Below, piece after piece: positions 18,529 to 29,400 of a DNA stretch of 64,000 nucleotides (position 1 is the stretch's first letter; each line of letters opens with the position of its first letter). The stretch is taken from NCBI GenBank assembly GCA_944548615.1, contig OX155973.1:7925910-7989909 (forward strand), in the 5' to 3' direction. The notes beneath the pieces were generated by a model. That model had not been told where the DNA came from, searched no databases, and was given only the letters and a program-made list of their open reading frames with translations. This DNA comes from Micropterix aruncella (taxonomy: Eukaryota; Arthropoda; Insecta; Lepidoptera; Micropterigidae). The position numbers and the translations under genes were made by a program.

Positions 18529-20915
18529 TTATCCGAATAAATCATCCTTTATCTTTATCCCCGTTATCCATTCTTTCAGCTTGGGAAGACCCTCCCCGCT
18601 CATCGCAGACGTCTCCAGGACAGTGATTTGCTGGGGTATTTCCTTTTGCAGCCTTTTGAGCTGCATCATCAGCAGCGCTTCATTCCGCATCTGTCTGTAA
18701 GCGACGTCCATCTTCGTCAGCACCAGAATAAACTGGAAGAAAAAAGTTTTCAAACAGCCATTTTTTGTAATTTGACGTTTCCGCCATTCGATTTTCAAAT
18801 TCGCAACTGCACGATTTCTACTAGGGATGTAACACTTGTATAGTTATAGTATTTTAGGGGTCCCATCAAACTTGCAGAAGGCAAATTTGCAGACGGCAAT
18901 CTTGCAGACGGCATTCTTGCAGGCGGCAGTTTTGCAGAAGGCAATCTTGCAGAAGGCAGTTTTGCAAATGTCAAAATGACCTAACCTAACCTAACAGAAA
19001 AACTTAAAACATTTTTTTTAATGTTTAGTTTGATGTATAAAAGTCATCCACTACAAGGATGCCGGTAATTAATGTCACTTCGATTTTAGGGAAAGAAAAA
19101 CCTAACCTAACCTAACCTAACAGAAAAACTTAAAAACTGTACTGAAGGTTGCCGCCTGCAAGGTTGCCGCCTGCAAGGTTGCCTCCTGCAAATCTGCCCT
19201 CAACAAATTTGGAACTGTCAAAAGTGACATTTGTGCAAAATTGCCGCATGCAAAACTGGCGCCCCCCGTATTTTAGTACATACAAGAATGTTACCTTGGA
19301 ATCCCTCAGTTTAGGCTCTGTTAGTAAAGTGTATAGTAACACAGCAGCAGCAGAAATCTGACATAAATTGGAAGTGTCCACAACGTATATTACCTAAAAA
19401 TAAAGTATGAATTGTTAGAAAAAGGTCTGCCCTACCTGTAGTTCCATTTTAACCGACTTCAAAAAAAGGAGGAGTTTATCAATTCGGTTATATCTTTTTT
19501 TTATGTTTGTTACCTCAGAACTCTGCCATTTATAAACCGATTTGAAAAATTCTCTTTTTATTTGAAAGGATATACTTGCAGAACGGTCCCATTTTTATCA
19601 AAATCCTGTTCTGACGATGGGATACAAGAGGAATTGAGGGAACTCCTCAAATATACGAAGTTGTAAATGTACATGTTGATTCAATTCCGATGAAAATGTA
19701 TTTATTTTTATGGTAAGCACGACCTGATTCTACACCCTGGGTTGGCTCCCGACGAGGGGACTCCTCAACGGTCAACAGCACAGACACGTCCGCTGGCCGA
19801 GAGAGAAGCTCATCAATGTTATTTATGAAATTAAGAATCAGATGAAATCAGTCTAACTGAAGCAGAACAAAATTTCGAAACTCAGTTCTGAAGCAGAACT
19901 ATTTTTTTGGAAATCGTGCAGTATGTGTCTTCTGGGTAGTATTCCTATATATGTATAATGCTTTTATAGAACGAATCTTTAGCATTGTGGGAAATGTATG
20001 GACAGACGAAAGAAATTGTCTCGCAGTAAACGCTGTAAAAGGTGAAAAATGCTTTTATTTCAATGTGAGTGCTAGTTGCACTGAATTCAAAGATGCCATA
20101 TCAGACAATAAGCCTTTATCAAAAGTAGTGGCTAGTCACATAAAAGCTTAACATTAGTTACTAACCTTAAGCTTATATGTGACTTTAAATAAAGTTGAAA
20201 AAAATAAGAAATACTTGAAAAAAATAAAGAAATGGTCCGTTTTTTTTGTCGAACCGCGCTGCCCGAGGCTGTTGCAACATATCCTAACAGGATTCGTCCG
20301 CCGGCCGGGATAGGGCGCTCATCGTTTTTATTTGTGAAATTAATATTCAGATTAAATCAGCTCCTGGCTACTTGCCGGGAAAGTCTTGGGGTGACACAAC
20401 CGATTTTTCAGAATTAGTGGTCAATTTGGACATTCATTAAAACAACGCGCGTGGCAAGCACCAAACTTGAATTTGCCCGGACAATGAAACGAAAATACGC
20501 CGAATTCCCTGAAATTTAATCATAACTACCCCCTGATGAGGTTAATAAGTCGCGGATTCTCCCTGATTCTCATTTTTCTCGATTTTATAATCAAAAATAT
20601 TCGGGGGGCATCCCCTATGTGTCCCCTCTGGATACGTCCTTACACTCTTCCCTAAATACATACTTTTTTTATGTGATCGAAATAGTTCTTCCACAGCGAA
20701 GATAATTCCCCTCCAACTTCTCGCACAAGTAGAGACGCTGGCCTCCCTTTCGACTCGTACTGTATATCGAAGATGTTCGTTCCAACGGTCGGCACGGAGC
20801 TGTACGTGTTGTCAATGCCCTCGGCATCTTGTAGCCTTTTCAGGAGCATCGTCTTTCCTGAGTTTTTGGGACCGAGACAGAGAATTTTGATCGGATTCTC
20901 AACCTGAGCGTCCAT
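18529..20915 (-). CDS. ARL16: ARL16, ADP-ribosylation-factor-like small GTPase
   Basis: Three exons on the minus strand, all phase 0: 20915-20664 (84 residues), 19393-19295 (33) and 18732-18529 (67 plus stop), giving 184 residues. Donors are AAA|GTATGT and AAG|GTAACA; acceptors TTTTAG|GTAATA and TTCCAG|TTTATT. The P-loop is GPKNSGKT, switch I has PTVGTN, the G3 segment is REVGGE (ARL16 lacks the usual DxxG Asp) and G4 is TKMD. The REVGG form and PTVGTN with overall length match ARL16 rather than other ARLs. Vertebrate ARL16 is linked to cilia and Golgi export of INPP5E; any insect role is inference. Intron 1 (1.27 kb) and intron 2 (562 bp) hold repeats, including two pentapeptide-like arrays. 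Confidence 0.92.
18868..18972 (+). repeat. Seven exact 15-bp units reading as pentapeptide-like repeats (array 1)
   Basis: Seven consecutive 15-mers with consensus A.TCTTGCAGACGGC and no length change. In one plus-strand frame they read as five-residue repeats (A-D/E-G-N-L pattern). They lie inside intron 2 of ARL16, antisense to that gene, without a start codon or long open frame around them. Confidence 0.85.
18980..19121. repeat. Two short (CCTAA)n tracts in duplicated context
   Basis: CCTAACCTAACCTAACAG occurs at 18980-18998 and, with one more unit, at 19101-19123; both are followed by AAAAACTTAAAA. CCTAA/TTAGG is the canonical insect telomere unit. Here they are interstitial and part of a duplicated ~35-bp block. 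Confidence 0.8.
19144..19262 (-). repeat. 15-bp pentapeptide-like repeats, array 2
   Basis: On the minus strand, units such as AACCTTGCAGGCGGC repeat three to four times without indels and read AGGNL-type pentapeptides; two more degenerate units lie toward 19262. Orientation is opposite to array 1, so the two arrays face each other around the CCTAA tracts. Confidence 0.8.
19446..19640 (+). repeat. Common lepidopteran interspersed repeat
   Basis: AACCGACTTCAAAAAAAGG, then CAATTCGGTTATAT, TTTGTTACCTCAGAACT, AACCGATTTGAAAA: an ordered set of words I recognise as a very abundant dispersed repeat in butterfly and moth genomes. It lies just upstream (in ARL16 sense) of exon 2, in intron 1. Confidence 0.6.
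19720..19860 (-). repeat. Short fragments of family A subrepeat and of family E
   Basis: GACCTGATTCTACACCCTGGGTTGGCTCCC...GGGGACTCCTCAACGGTCAACAGCA-like sequence (only short runs quoted) matches the 54.86-55.1 kb subrepeats in reverse; it then joins CGTCCGCTGGCCGAGAG, the family E start seen at 59265. Confidence 0.65.
20286..20416 (+). repeat. Dispersed repeat family E
   Basis: ATTCGTCCGCCGGCCGGGA ... GGGAAAGTCTTGGGGTGACA ... CCGATTTTT. Relatives: 59265-59378 in the same orientation, and 3' parts at 48200-48235 and 48490-48530. Class unknown. It lies in ARL16 intron 1. Confidence 0.6.
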
Positions 20916-21303
20916 ATTTGCGAAATGGGAACTGTTTGGTCGATATTTTAAATCTGGCGTGGAGAGTACGATATTTTTATTATATACGATATGTTTGTAT
21001 ATTGCCTGTTTGTATATGTTTGTATATACGATATGTTTGTATATTTAGAGAGCCGCGGCGACGACTCGCAATTTCGGTCGCGCGTAATTACTATTATCGT
21101 TGTCTTGTTAATCCAAGACATATATTACAAGACAATACAAGACATCTATTGTATTACAAGACATCTATTATTATTATCGCTATCTTTGTTTTTATATTGA
21201 TTCTTGAAAAATTTTGTATGCTAAATTTGTATATTGTCCGTTTTTATGAACATGGGCATAGCCTCCTGTATCTCAGATAGAGAAGGCAATGACATGGGTC
21301 TTA
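20916..21303. other. Upstream region of ARL16; local tandem words
   Basis: TATGTTTGTATATTGCC-type and ACAAGACATCTATTAT-type words repeat several times (20980-21050, 21110-21180). No promoter element can be named with confidence. Confidence 0.4.
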
Positions 21304-21482
21304 TGCCCGTTCCACACGTTGGCCAATGTTAGCCAATATTGCTAATGCCTCCTCCACACGTTGCCCAATATTGCGTAGAAGGCGGAAGCGAGTCGGCATT
21401 TTTGTGACGTGGGAAAAATGTTAAGAAGAGCGAGATAGACATAGGCGATGCAGCTGAAGCTGACCAACGTGTGGAGGGGGCA
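21304..21482. mobile_element. PIF/Harbinger-type MITE, 179 bp
   Basis: TGCCCGTTCCACACGTTGG at the left and its imperfect complement CCAACGTGTGGAGGGGGCA at the right, flanked by TTA on both sides (21301-21303, 21483-21485). No coding content. Confidence 0.8.
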
Positions 21483-21534
21483 TTAATTAGACAAATATAG
21501 CATGCCAGTTAGAACAGTATTATGTTAATAAGTG

Positions 21535-21781
21535 TTAACCGGTCTGGCGCCAACAATGCTTATAGGCATTTTGCGTCCTTTGACAGATCCGCGAGTAGCC
21601 TTTTCGGCCGGCCCACTTATAAATTATATTAATGTATAATATACATGACTAACAAGATTAATTATTAGGTGACAAGAGGGAATTCACGAAAAAAGGATAT
21701 TGTTAGTATTTATTTACAAAATCGACCAAAACGTTGCGCCGCAGTTTTTTTGCGCACGAAGGCTGGCTTACGACCGGTTAA
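21535..21781. mobile_element. piggyBac-type MITE (family CCGGTC), intact
   Basis: TTAACCGGTC and GACCGGTTAA are perfect terminal inverted repeats including TTAA targets. A second copy of the same family, split by a LINE, is at 57957-58894. TTAA targets are characteristic of piggyBac-type elements. Confidence 0.8.
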
Positions 21782-22190
21782 ATTCAATGACCGTATAACC
21801 ACTAGACCCTGTGACCAGCCTGAGAATGCGTCAGCCGATTAGAAAGAGACAGCTGCCTATAGTACCCCCTCCATCCTTGTCTAGTCGTACATTTACGGAG
21901 ATACGTATACTATGGCAATGCGTTTATAACACTATGGCAACGCTTCCACGCCATAAGTCTGCTATGCTATGGATAAACGCGCATGCGCAACTAGACAAGG
22001 ATAGAGGGAGTGTCATGTGCCCCTCTCTCTTTCTATCGGTGAACACACAGCCCGCCTTCGCACTCCCGTTCTCTATTTTGTTACACTTTGGTTAATTCAG
22101 CAGGAGATTATTTATTATAATGATCCCGCCTTTGTGGCAATATATCGTACTAGCCCCATGTATGCTCGGCTTTGTCGGGGCATAAGCTAA

Positions 22191-22699
22191 GTTTACACGT
22201 ACTTAGTAACTAATGCTTAGTACTTCTCACTTACAATAACCTGCTTAGTGATCGTGAGGAGTAACCTTTTACACGTTAATAGAAGAAAGGTATGGCAGCC
22301 ACCCGTTCGAACTAGAACACCATAGCCGCATTATTTTTCATAAGATTTTAATTGCTGGATAAACTTTATATGTAGTTATTTCGGAATTCCACCTTCCTGC
22401 CGCCATAATCACGAAATAAACTTAGCAAATGTCACGTAAACAGAGAGAAACGTGTGTTTATTGCCATTTCGACTTGTCACAAAATATTTGCCGCGGCTGT
22501 TCACACGAGACAGCAAGCGACAAGGTGCTTAATGATTTGTGGTAGAGGTAGTCGCTTGTTGTTTAGTAAATCTAAGGCTTCTATTCACTTGTACTGGCAG
22601 CTTCTTTAATACACTTGCACCTGGATCAGCGTGTTTAAATGCAAGGTATTGGTGCAAATGACAATTGCTAAGTATTAGCTAGTAAACCTGTGTAAACCT
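22191..22699. mobile_element. MITE-like element with ~32-bp imperfect TIRs
   Basis: GTTTACACGTACTTAGTAAC at the left matches the complement of the right end (GCTAAGTATTAGCTAGTAAA ...GTGTAAAC). A related left end, GGTTTACACGGGCTTAGTAA, lies at 22739. Internal words CTTAGTA.TAATGCTTAGTAC are themselves repeated. Confidence 0.6.
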
Positions 22700-22738
22700 G
22701 GCATGATCGAACTGTTATTATAGTATGGATTATGTTAG

Positions 22739-22985
22739 GTTTACACGGGCTTAGTAACTAATGCTTAGTACTTACATTTACACTAATACATTGCGTGTAA
22801 ACATGCTGAAATGGTGCTTAGTATACGTGAAACTGCCAGTGAAGGTGGATAGAAGCCGATCCTATTTACTTAGCGGCATGCGACTACCCCAGCCACATAT
22901 TCTTAAGCACTTGTCGCTTGCTGACTTGTGTGAAAGCTGCGGTGAGTATTTAGCGAAAAATTGAAATGGCAAGTGCACACGTCTG
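22739..22985. repeat. Second, partial copy of the 22191 MITE family
   Basis: The left end matches 22191 for ~40 bp (CTTAGTAACTAATGCTTAGT). I could not fix a right end. Confidence 0.5.
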
Positions 22986-23109
22986 TGTTGACGTGATATT
23001 TTCTGTATGTTTATTTTTTGATTATGGCTGTAGAAATGTGGTACTCCAAAACAACTATAAGATTCTTCCCGGAATTTGATTCCTTTGAAAAATGAGCCTA
23101 TTACCACAG

Positions 23110-23206
23110 TGCGTGCCAGACACGTACCGTGGCAGACACCGGCAGACAACGTATTTGTTTGTTGTGCGTGCCAGACACGAACCGTGGCAGACAACGTATA
23201 AGTTTA
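23110..23206. repeat. Tandem duplication of ~55 bp
   Basis: GTGCGTGCCAGACACG.ACCGTGGCAGACA...ACGTAT occurs twice in a row, about 230 bases upstream of the C6orf136-like start codon. Confidence 0.7.
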
Positions 23207-23430
23207 TTGCACTATATCGTACTAGTTCATTGCATGCTACCCTTTTAAGTTTGTGCTACCCTTTATCGGGTGGGCGGTGGTCTAATGACTGGCAACATTG
23301 TCCCCGTTCCGTCAAAAAAACCAATATGGCGATAGGTTTTCTGCGATCGGCGCGGCTGTTTCCAGCTTCACTTCGTAACTGATTTTGAACGAATTTAATC
23401 AATCAAAAAGTGTTCGAAACGCGTTTAAAA

Positions 23431-26400
23431 ATGGCCCTGTGCGTGCGGTCGGTGACTAACAAAATTGCGCCTTTCAACGGGAGCTTGGCGACCGGCAGAG
23501 GGGCCGCGAAACTCCTGAAGCAAATATCAATCCGGTCTCATTTTCTCGAGGATGTAAGTGGATATTTTGGTTATGGTGTAGTGCCGGCGTTTGCTGAAGC
23601 GAAAGACTATTTTGACCTGGTTTTCGAATCCTGTTTTTGTTTTAAATTTGGTTTTTGAAACTGCGTAATTCCGCAATGTCGGGAATCGGATAATAGGGAT
23701 GCTGCCGCTTTGGTCACGTGGGGGACCAGTTACTGAGTCCATGGAAACCGAATGCTGCGATCGGAAGAGAAACTGGAGGATTTGCGGACGCCTGGTTCTT
23801 ATACATGTCGTTTGGCAGCTCTTTCAAAGGCGCCGGATTTGCAGACACCAAGTTTGTAGACACCGGATTTTCATACACCGCATTTGCTGATGCCAATTCT
23901 CATACACCGAGTTGGGTGAAGTCGGTTGTCATACAAACAGCTAACGGTTCCGTGCAGCTTGGTCCATATGACCTGCTCGTTACCTTGGGTCGCCTCACGT
24001 TTAAACTGCCACCCGGTAGCCTCCTCGAAGACGGTCAAACCTGGAAAGGACTCTGTTTTCCCTGTCACAACTGTGTTTTAGACATGGGATCGGATCCTCT
24101 GGGGGATGATCTTCGGGCGCTGCTGGGCGGTTTGTGCATCAAGCGGCGTCAGCCAACCAATTGCACTCCGGCGAATAACCGCTGGAAATGGTCTTGTATG
24201 TTTGCTAAGAAACCTTAACCCCTTGAGTATGATACGACCAAATCTGGTTCTGAAACAATTATCCGTTGAGTATGATAGGACCAGATCTGGTTCCGCGTTT
24301 TTTTCACTTCTTTGACGTTCTCATATTTATTCATAATTATCTAATTGTTTTACAAAATGATATTTCAATATTCTATATTCGAAATTTCAATGCAATCATT
24401 GTGCAGTTGTTCTTTTTATGATTGGTGTAGTAGTTTCGTAGTTATAGTACTTTAAGGTCGATGTCGCCGAAAATCCTGCAAAAGAGACAGATGCATCCAT
24501 GAAAATACCCATTTACTCCAAGGGTTAAAGTGTGTTACAAACAATGACATTATAAACGTTAATCTGTTCGACTTATCAGCGTAAAGAAAACCATGACATT
24601 ATTGCTTTGCGTTTCGAACCCACACATAGGTTGCCATCCTCAGGAGGACGAGTGCCGCAGCGGAGGTCGAAACATCACCGACTACTTGCTTTTTTGCTCG
24701 ATCTCTCAGTGGTTTTTTTTTTCGCTGGAATAGCGTCATGCATTCTTTACGGGTTTTCCAAACAGATTAATGTTTAATAATGCTCAGCGTCAGCATAACA
24801 ACTTTAAAATGAACTTTATAGGGAGTTTATTGGAACACATTACATACTAGGAACAGATTGGCCCGTATTCCGTTTCTCACAGGCTTATACTAAGCTGGTG
24901 CTAAAAATTAGGAAAGCACCTTCGTTATTGTGTTATTCCGTAGTATTCCGTTTCATCAAAATTAGAAACTGGCCTTAAATAAATCTTTAAATTTTCCATT
25001 TTGTCTTTGGCCATTCCAAAGTGGGCTCTTAATTTTGACCAATTTCCCACTCGCACCCCTGCCCGCCGTCGTCTCATTGCTGCACGCCGATTGTCACCTT
25101 GTTTTTGTTTGTTTTCAAATATACAAATATACTTGGCTTTTTACTATACTGTATACCAGGCTAAAAAATATACAAGGCTATTTATCATAAATCTACAATA
25201 AAAAATGACACAGGATGTTTAGGGCCAAATGTAGACATAAATTAACGATTACTTATGGTAATCGACGCTCATTGTCCCGTCTTCGATTTAGAAGCCAATG
25301 CTGAGCAAACATCTTTGAAATCGCAATAAAAAATCTTCAAAATCACGACAGACAAGAGCTACACGGCTGTCAGCCGAAGACTGTTCGATTTAGACCATTC
25401 TAAATTAAGACCAGGGTTGTTGCGAATATCAGCATCAGCGGATTTTCAGCATTGATTTCAATATCAGCATCCGCTTTAATCAATGCTGATTTTATTGTTT
25501 GCTGATATTCTGCTCGTGACATGACCTTGAAGGGCGGAGCTCTAGCGGCATGCGCATACTGTCATCTCCGCCGGCAAGTGTTCCTAGCGAACAATTATTC
25601 AGCAATGCCGGAATTATATATAAGCCTTCCCGTAATTGACTGCATCTGAAAAGGCAACTTAGCTATTTTTTTAAAAATATAACTTACCTTTAATAAAATT
25701 TGGGTTGGGTGGTTAAACGCCAATTGTATTTTATTTTTGTATGTTAGGTAATAGTACTTAACCTATTCAAAATGTAAGAAAGTAATGTTTGAATAGGTAA
25801 TGGTACTTTACCTATTCGAAATGTAAGAAGTTTGTTTTCTATAATTTAAAGTCACAGAAGTATTATAACTGACTTTTCATTTAAAATACCTAATAATATT
25901 ATCCCTTTTAATTATAATGTCATAGTTAGATATATTTTATTTAAGTAATTCATTAAAATCTGCATCAGCATCAGCTGATATTTATATAAAAAAATCATCA
26001 TCAGCATCCGCTGATATTAAAAAAACCTGCATCAGCAACAACCCTGATTTAGACCCCAAGCAAGACCCATCCACCATGACTTTTGTAGAAACGGAATACA
26101 AAAAAAGGTCTGGATGTTGCTTAACGTCAATTTAAACACATGATGAGCTATATATAAGAACGTTCCAGTTAGGACCCATAAAAGAAAATACCACAACGTC
26201 TGTTCAAAATTAAGCGTCGTTTTAGCACATTTTTAGACCCTACGTTAGGCACATGCGAGAAACGGAATACGGGTTTACCTACTCAAGTCGTTGAAGTGTC
26301 AACGCATTTAAAAATAGACTAGAAGTATATTTTTTAAAAATACAGTAAAAAGTGATTCAATTTCTCTAATAATAAAAGTTGTTTCTTTCAGTTCCTCAAT

Positions 26401-29400
26401 ACCCGCAGCACATCCAGTCGTCAATCGCTTGAAAAGCTAAAGTATGCAGCTGTCCAGCCCAGCGAGAATGTATCTGCTGTGGAACAGTTCCTGCGGGATC
26501 CCTGCGGTCGACTAGACTGCAGCCACAGCGACAATTCAGTATGGCGTTTGACGACCACTGTCAATCGCAACGCACTCCCCATCAGGAAATATACACCGAC
26601 GCAAGACGACATGATTTTATGGTCGACAGGCACCCCGAATTTATACGACGACGTCAAGTTGAATAATGTCAATGCGATGCATTTAACACGGGTAAAAATT
26701 TAATTTAATTTGCCTATAGCAGGGATTCCCTAAGTGTGCGCCGCGGCGCCTTGGGGTGCCGTAGAGAGTAAACAGGGAACACCGGGAGGCACTCCTGCGA
26801 ATGTGAACCATTGCACGGCATATTAGACCGATGCGTAATAGTTACCCTCAAATACGTACCGGCGTATTTACAGGGACTTCATTTTGGTGACATGTATGGA
26901 ATGCATGCTGACGCCATGCATTCTATTGTTAAGCAGTCTGACCGTTTGTTTCGAGTTCTGTATTGCATCCACTGTCTATTGATAAATTTTCATCTTTTCC
27001 AAAACACTTTAGGGGTACTAATTAAAATTCCATAATTCCTAGTACGCCGATGCCATAATTCCTAGCCTGCCGGAGTCTGACTTGCTGACTCTACCCCAGC
27101 ATTCTATGACCAAAATACTGTCTGATCTGAAAGTATCAGGTTTTACAAAACTCTTGCACTTTTTTGTCGCTGGCTCCCCAATTATTATATCTGTGCCTGA
27201 TTTTTGTCATATTTTGAAAAAGGCGTCGGGACAAATACTAAACCTGTAAGTGAACTGCGGACTGATGAAGTTTGGGAACCTCTGGCCTATAAATTTCCAC
27301 TAAAACCCTTTTGGATAGTGACAGCTGACTTCCTAATACCGATTAGGAGGGACTACAACTAGGGAGTGAGATCTTCATGAATACAATTACATATTTTATT
27401 TTTTTCAGTTGCATGACTCTCCTTCGGTCGAATTTCAAAAGTGTGTTGATTTGATGAGTGCTGCAGGTCCAGATGCTGGTTCAGAACAACCGCCGAGCCA
27501 GGAGAACCTGCCTAAGCGATCTGACAAACCTAACGCTGACCAGCTAGCTTTCATCCAGGATGTCTTAGCAAAATCGGTAGGTACCGAATTATTCATTCGT
27601 GAATGTCGCGCTGGTCGATCATCACATTACATCACTGAAATCTCTAGAATAACCAGACCCTTGCGATCGTGATGATTAGGATTGAGTTTGGATTGTGTAG
27701 CTGTGGTCTGATGCCCGCTCTTGGCCCTCCATATGGAGCCTTCGTTTGTCACCCCGTTTGTCTTTTGGTCCAGTGCAGACTGTGGTCTTCGGAACTAGGA
27801 TGACTGTCGCTTTGACGAAATTCTGTGGGACTTTGCCTTTATTCTATGTTTCAGAAGAAGAATTCTAAACATTGCAAAGGCATTTTTGTATATGTAAAGT
27901 ATACCATCGGAACCCGAGATAGAACCTGACGGCCTTCTCTTTACATGAGTACAAATCTCATCTAGAGATTGAGAGGCGAAAGCTACCATAGGCAAATATG
28001 GCGGTGCGAAATCCGGAGCATACGTTTGGATCCGCATACAAAGTCCTAAAGTGCTCTGGTCCATTGTAGACGCCACGCGTCGAACGATAAACCAAAACTA
28101 AATCTGCTTTGATTTATTACTTAACCCCTCACGTTGCGAGGTAAAAAGTCACCTATCACTTTTGCGCGCGACATATTCGCGCAAAAAATCGACGCGAGTC
28201 AACGGCCTTGAGAAAAACGATCATAACTTATAAACCACTAATCGGATTAAAAAAAGATAAAGAGAAAAATGATCGCATTGAAATTTGACATATAAAACAT
28301 TATAACCTTATCTCGTAAAACAATTAGGATAATAATGAATAAATATTACAAAATTGGCAAACTGAAAAAACTCGCCTATAAAATCATTTCGATTTTTTTG
28401 TAAATACAGTTTTTGTAAATATCAAAAATTGTAAATACAGTTATGTTCTCTATTAAATGCTTTACCAAAACGATATTTTTTTTTACTTATTTGCATACAA
28501 AAATACGGAAAAAATATTTATTTATTCAGCCAAGAATAATTGTATGTATTCTCGTAAAAAAAAATTTTTTTAATTTTTAATTTGTGACTACTTATGGTAT
28601 TTTTTTATATGAAATTCTTTCAAAATAACTTTATTACTACATCACTTCTTCTTAGAAATCACACCAGAACTTTGAGCTTTGTCTGATATTATAGAAAAAT
28701 CTAAAGTTTTGAGAGTTTCCGCGTCTGAACCTAATAATAAACTTTGAATGCCCATAATATAAAATTCGTTAGATTTTTTCAATTATATTGTCTTATCATA
28801 GACTTATTATATGTCTAATAACTAATTACTATACTCCAAAGAGTCACATTTCATCGAAAAACTATGGAAAATCGCACTTTTTTCTCTCATAGTAATTATC
28901 AAAACAAGTTTCATTTTCGCGAGCAATATTAGAACACAACATATAATTATAAATAGGATAGAAAACGAATTTACCGCGTGAAATTTGTAGGACCCGACGT
29001 TTCGGTGACGTTGCAGCCGCCGTTGTCTAGGGTAAACTGAAGAGCTGTCAGTCCGTTGTTTTGCGGGTAGGCCGCAAACCGCTGCCGCCACTGCGTAGGT
29101 TATAACGGTGGTGGGGGGCCGGGCTCGGAGCGCGGGAATTTTTAAAATCCGTCTTGCACACAACACTCACTGTATCCTGTTTTACGTCTTTGCGTTCGGC
29201 GTTCGGCGGCGGGAACATTTTAAGAAGAGGGTTCCACGTAGAAGAGAGTTTGTAGCCGTCATCTCTATTGAAGTTCGGAGTTCTTCTTATTTCAATGGCT
29301 TCCCGGATCATGCGAGGAAAGTAGAATTGTTCCTTGGATAGAACAATGGGATTTTGAAACTGCATCCAGTGGTTACTTCCGCTATCCAATATATGTTCGC

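Noticed and set aside
18868..18972. Direct repeats as a possible CRISPR array
   Set aside because: Units are contiguous without spacers and the genome is eukaryotic; they are a 15-bp tandem array.
18980..19121. CCTAA tracts as a true telomere or fusion point
   Set aside because: Only three to four units each, inside a gene intron and in a duplicated block; too short for telomere-derived sequence of that kind.
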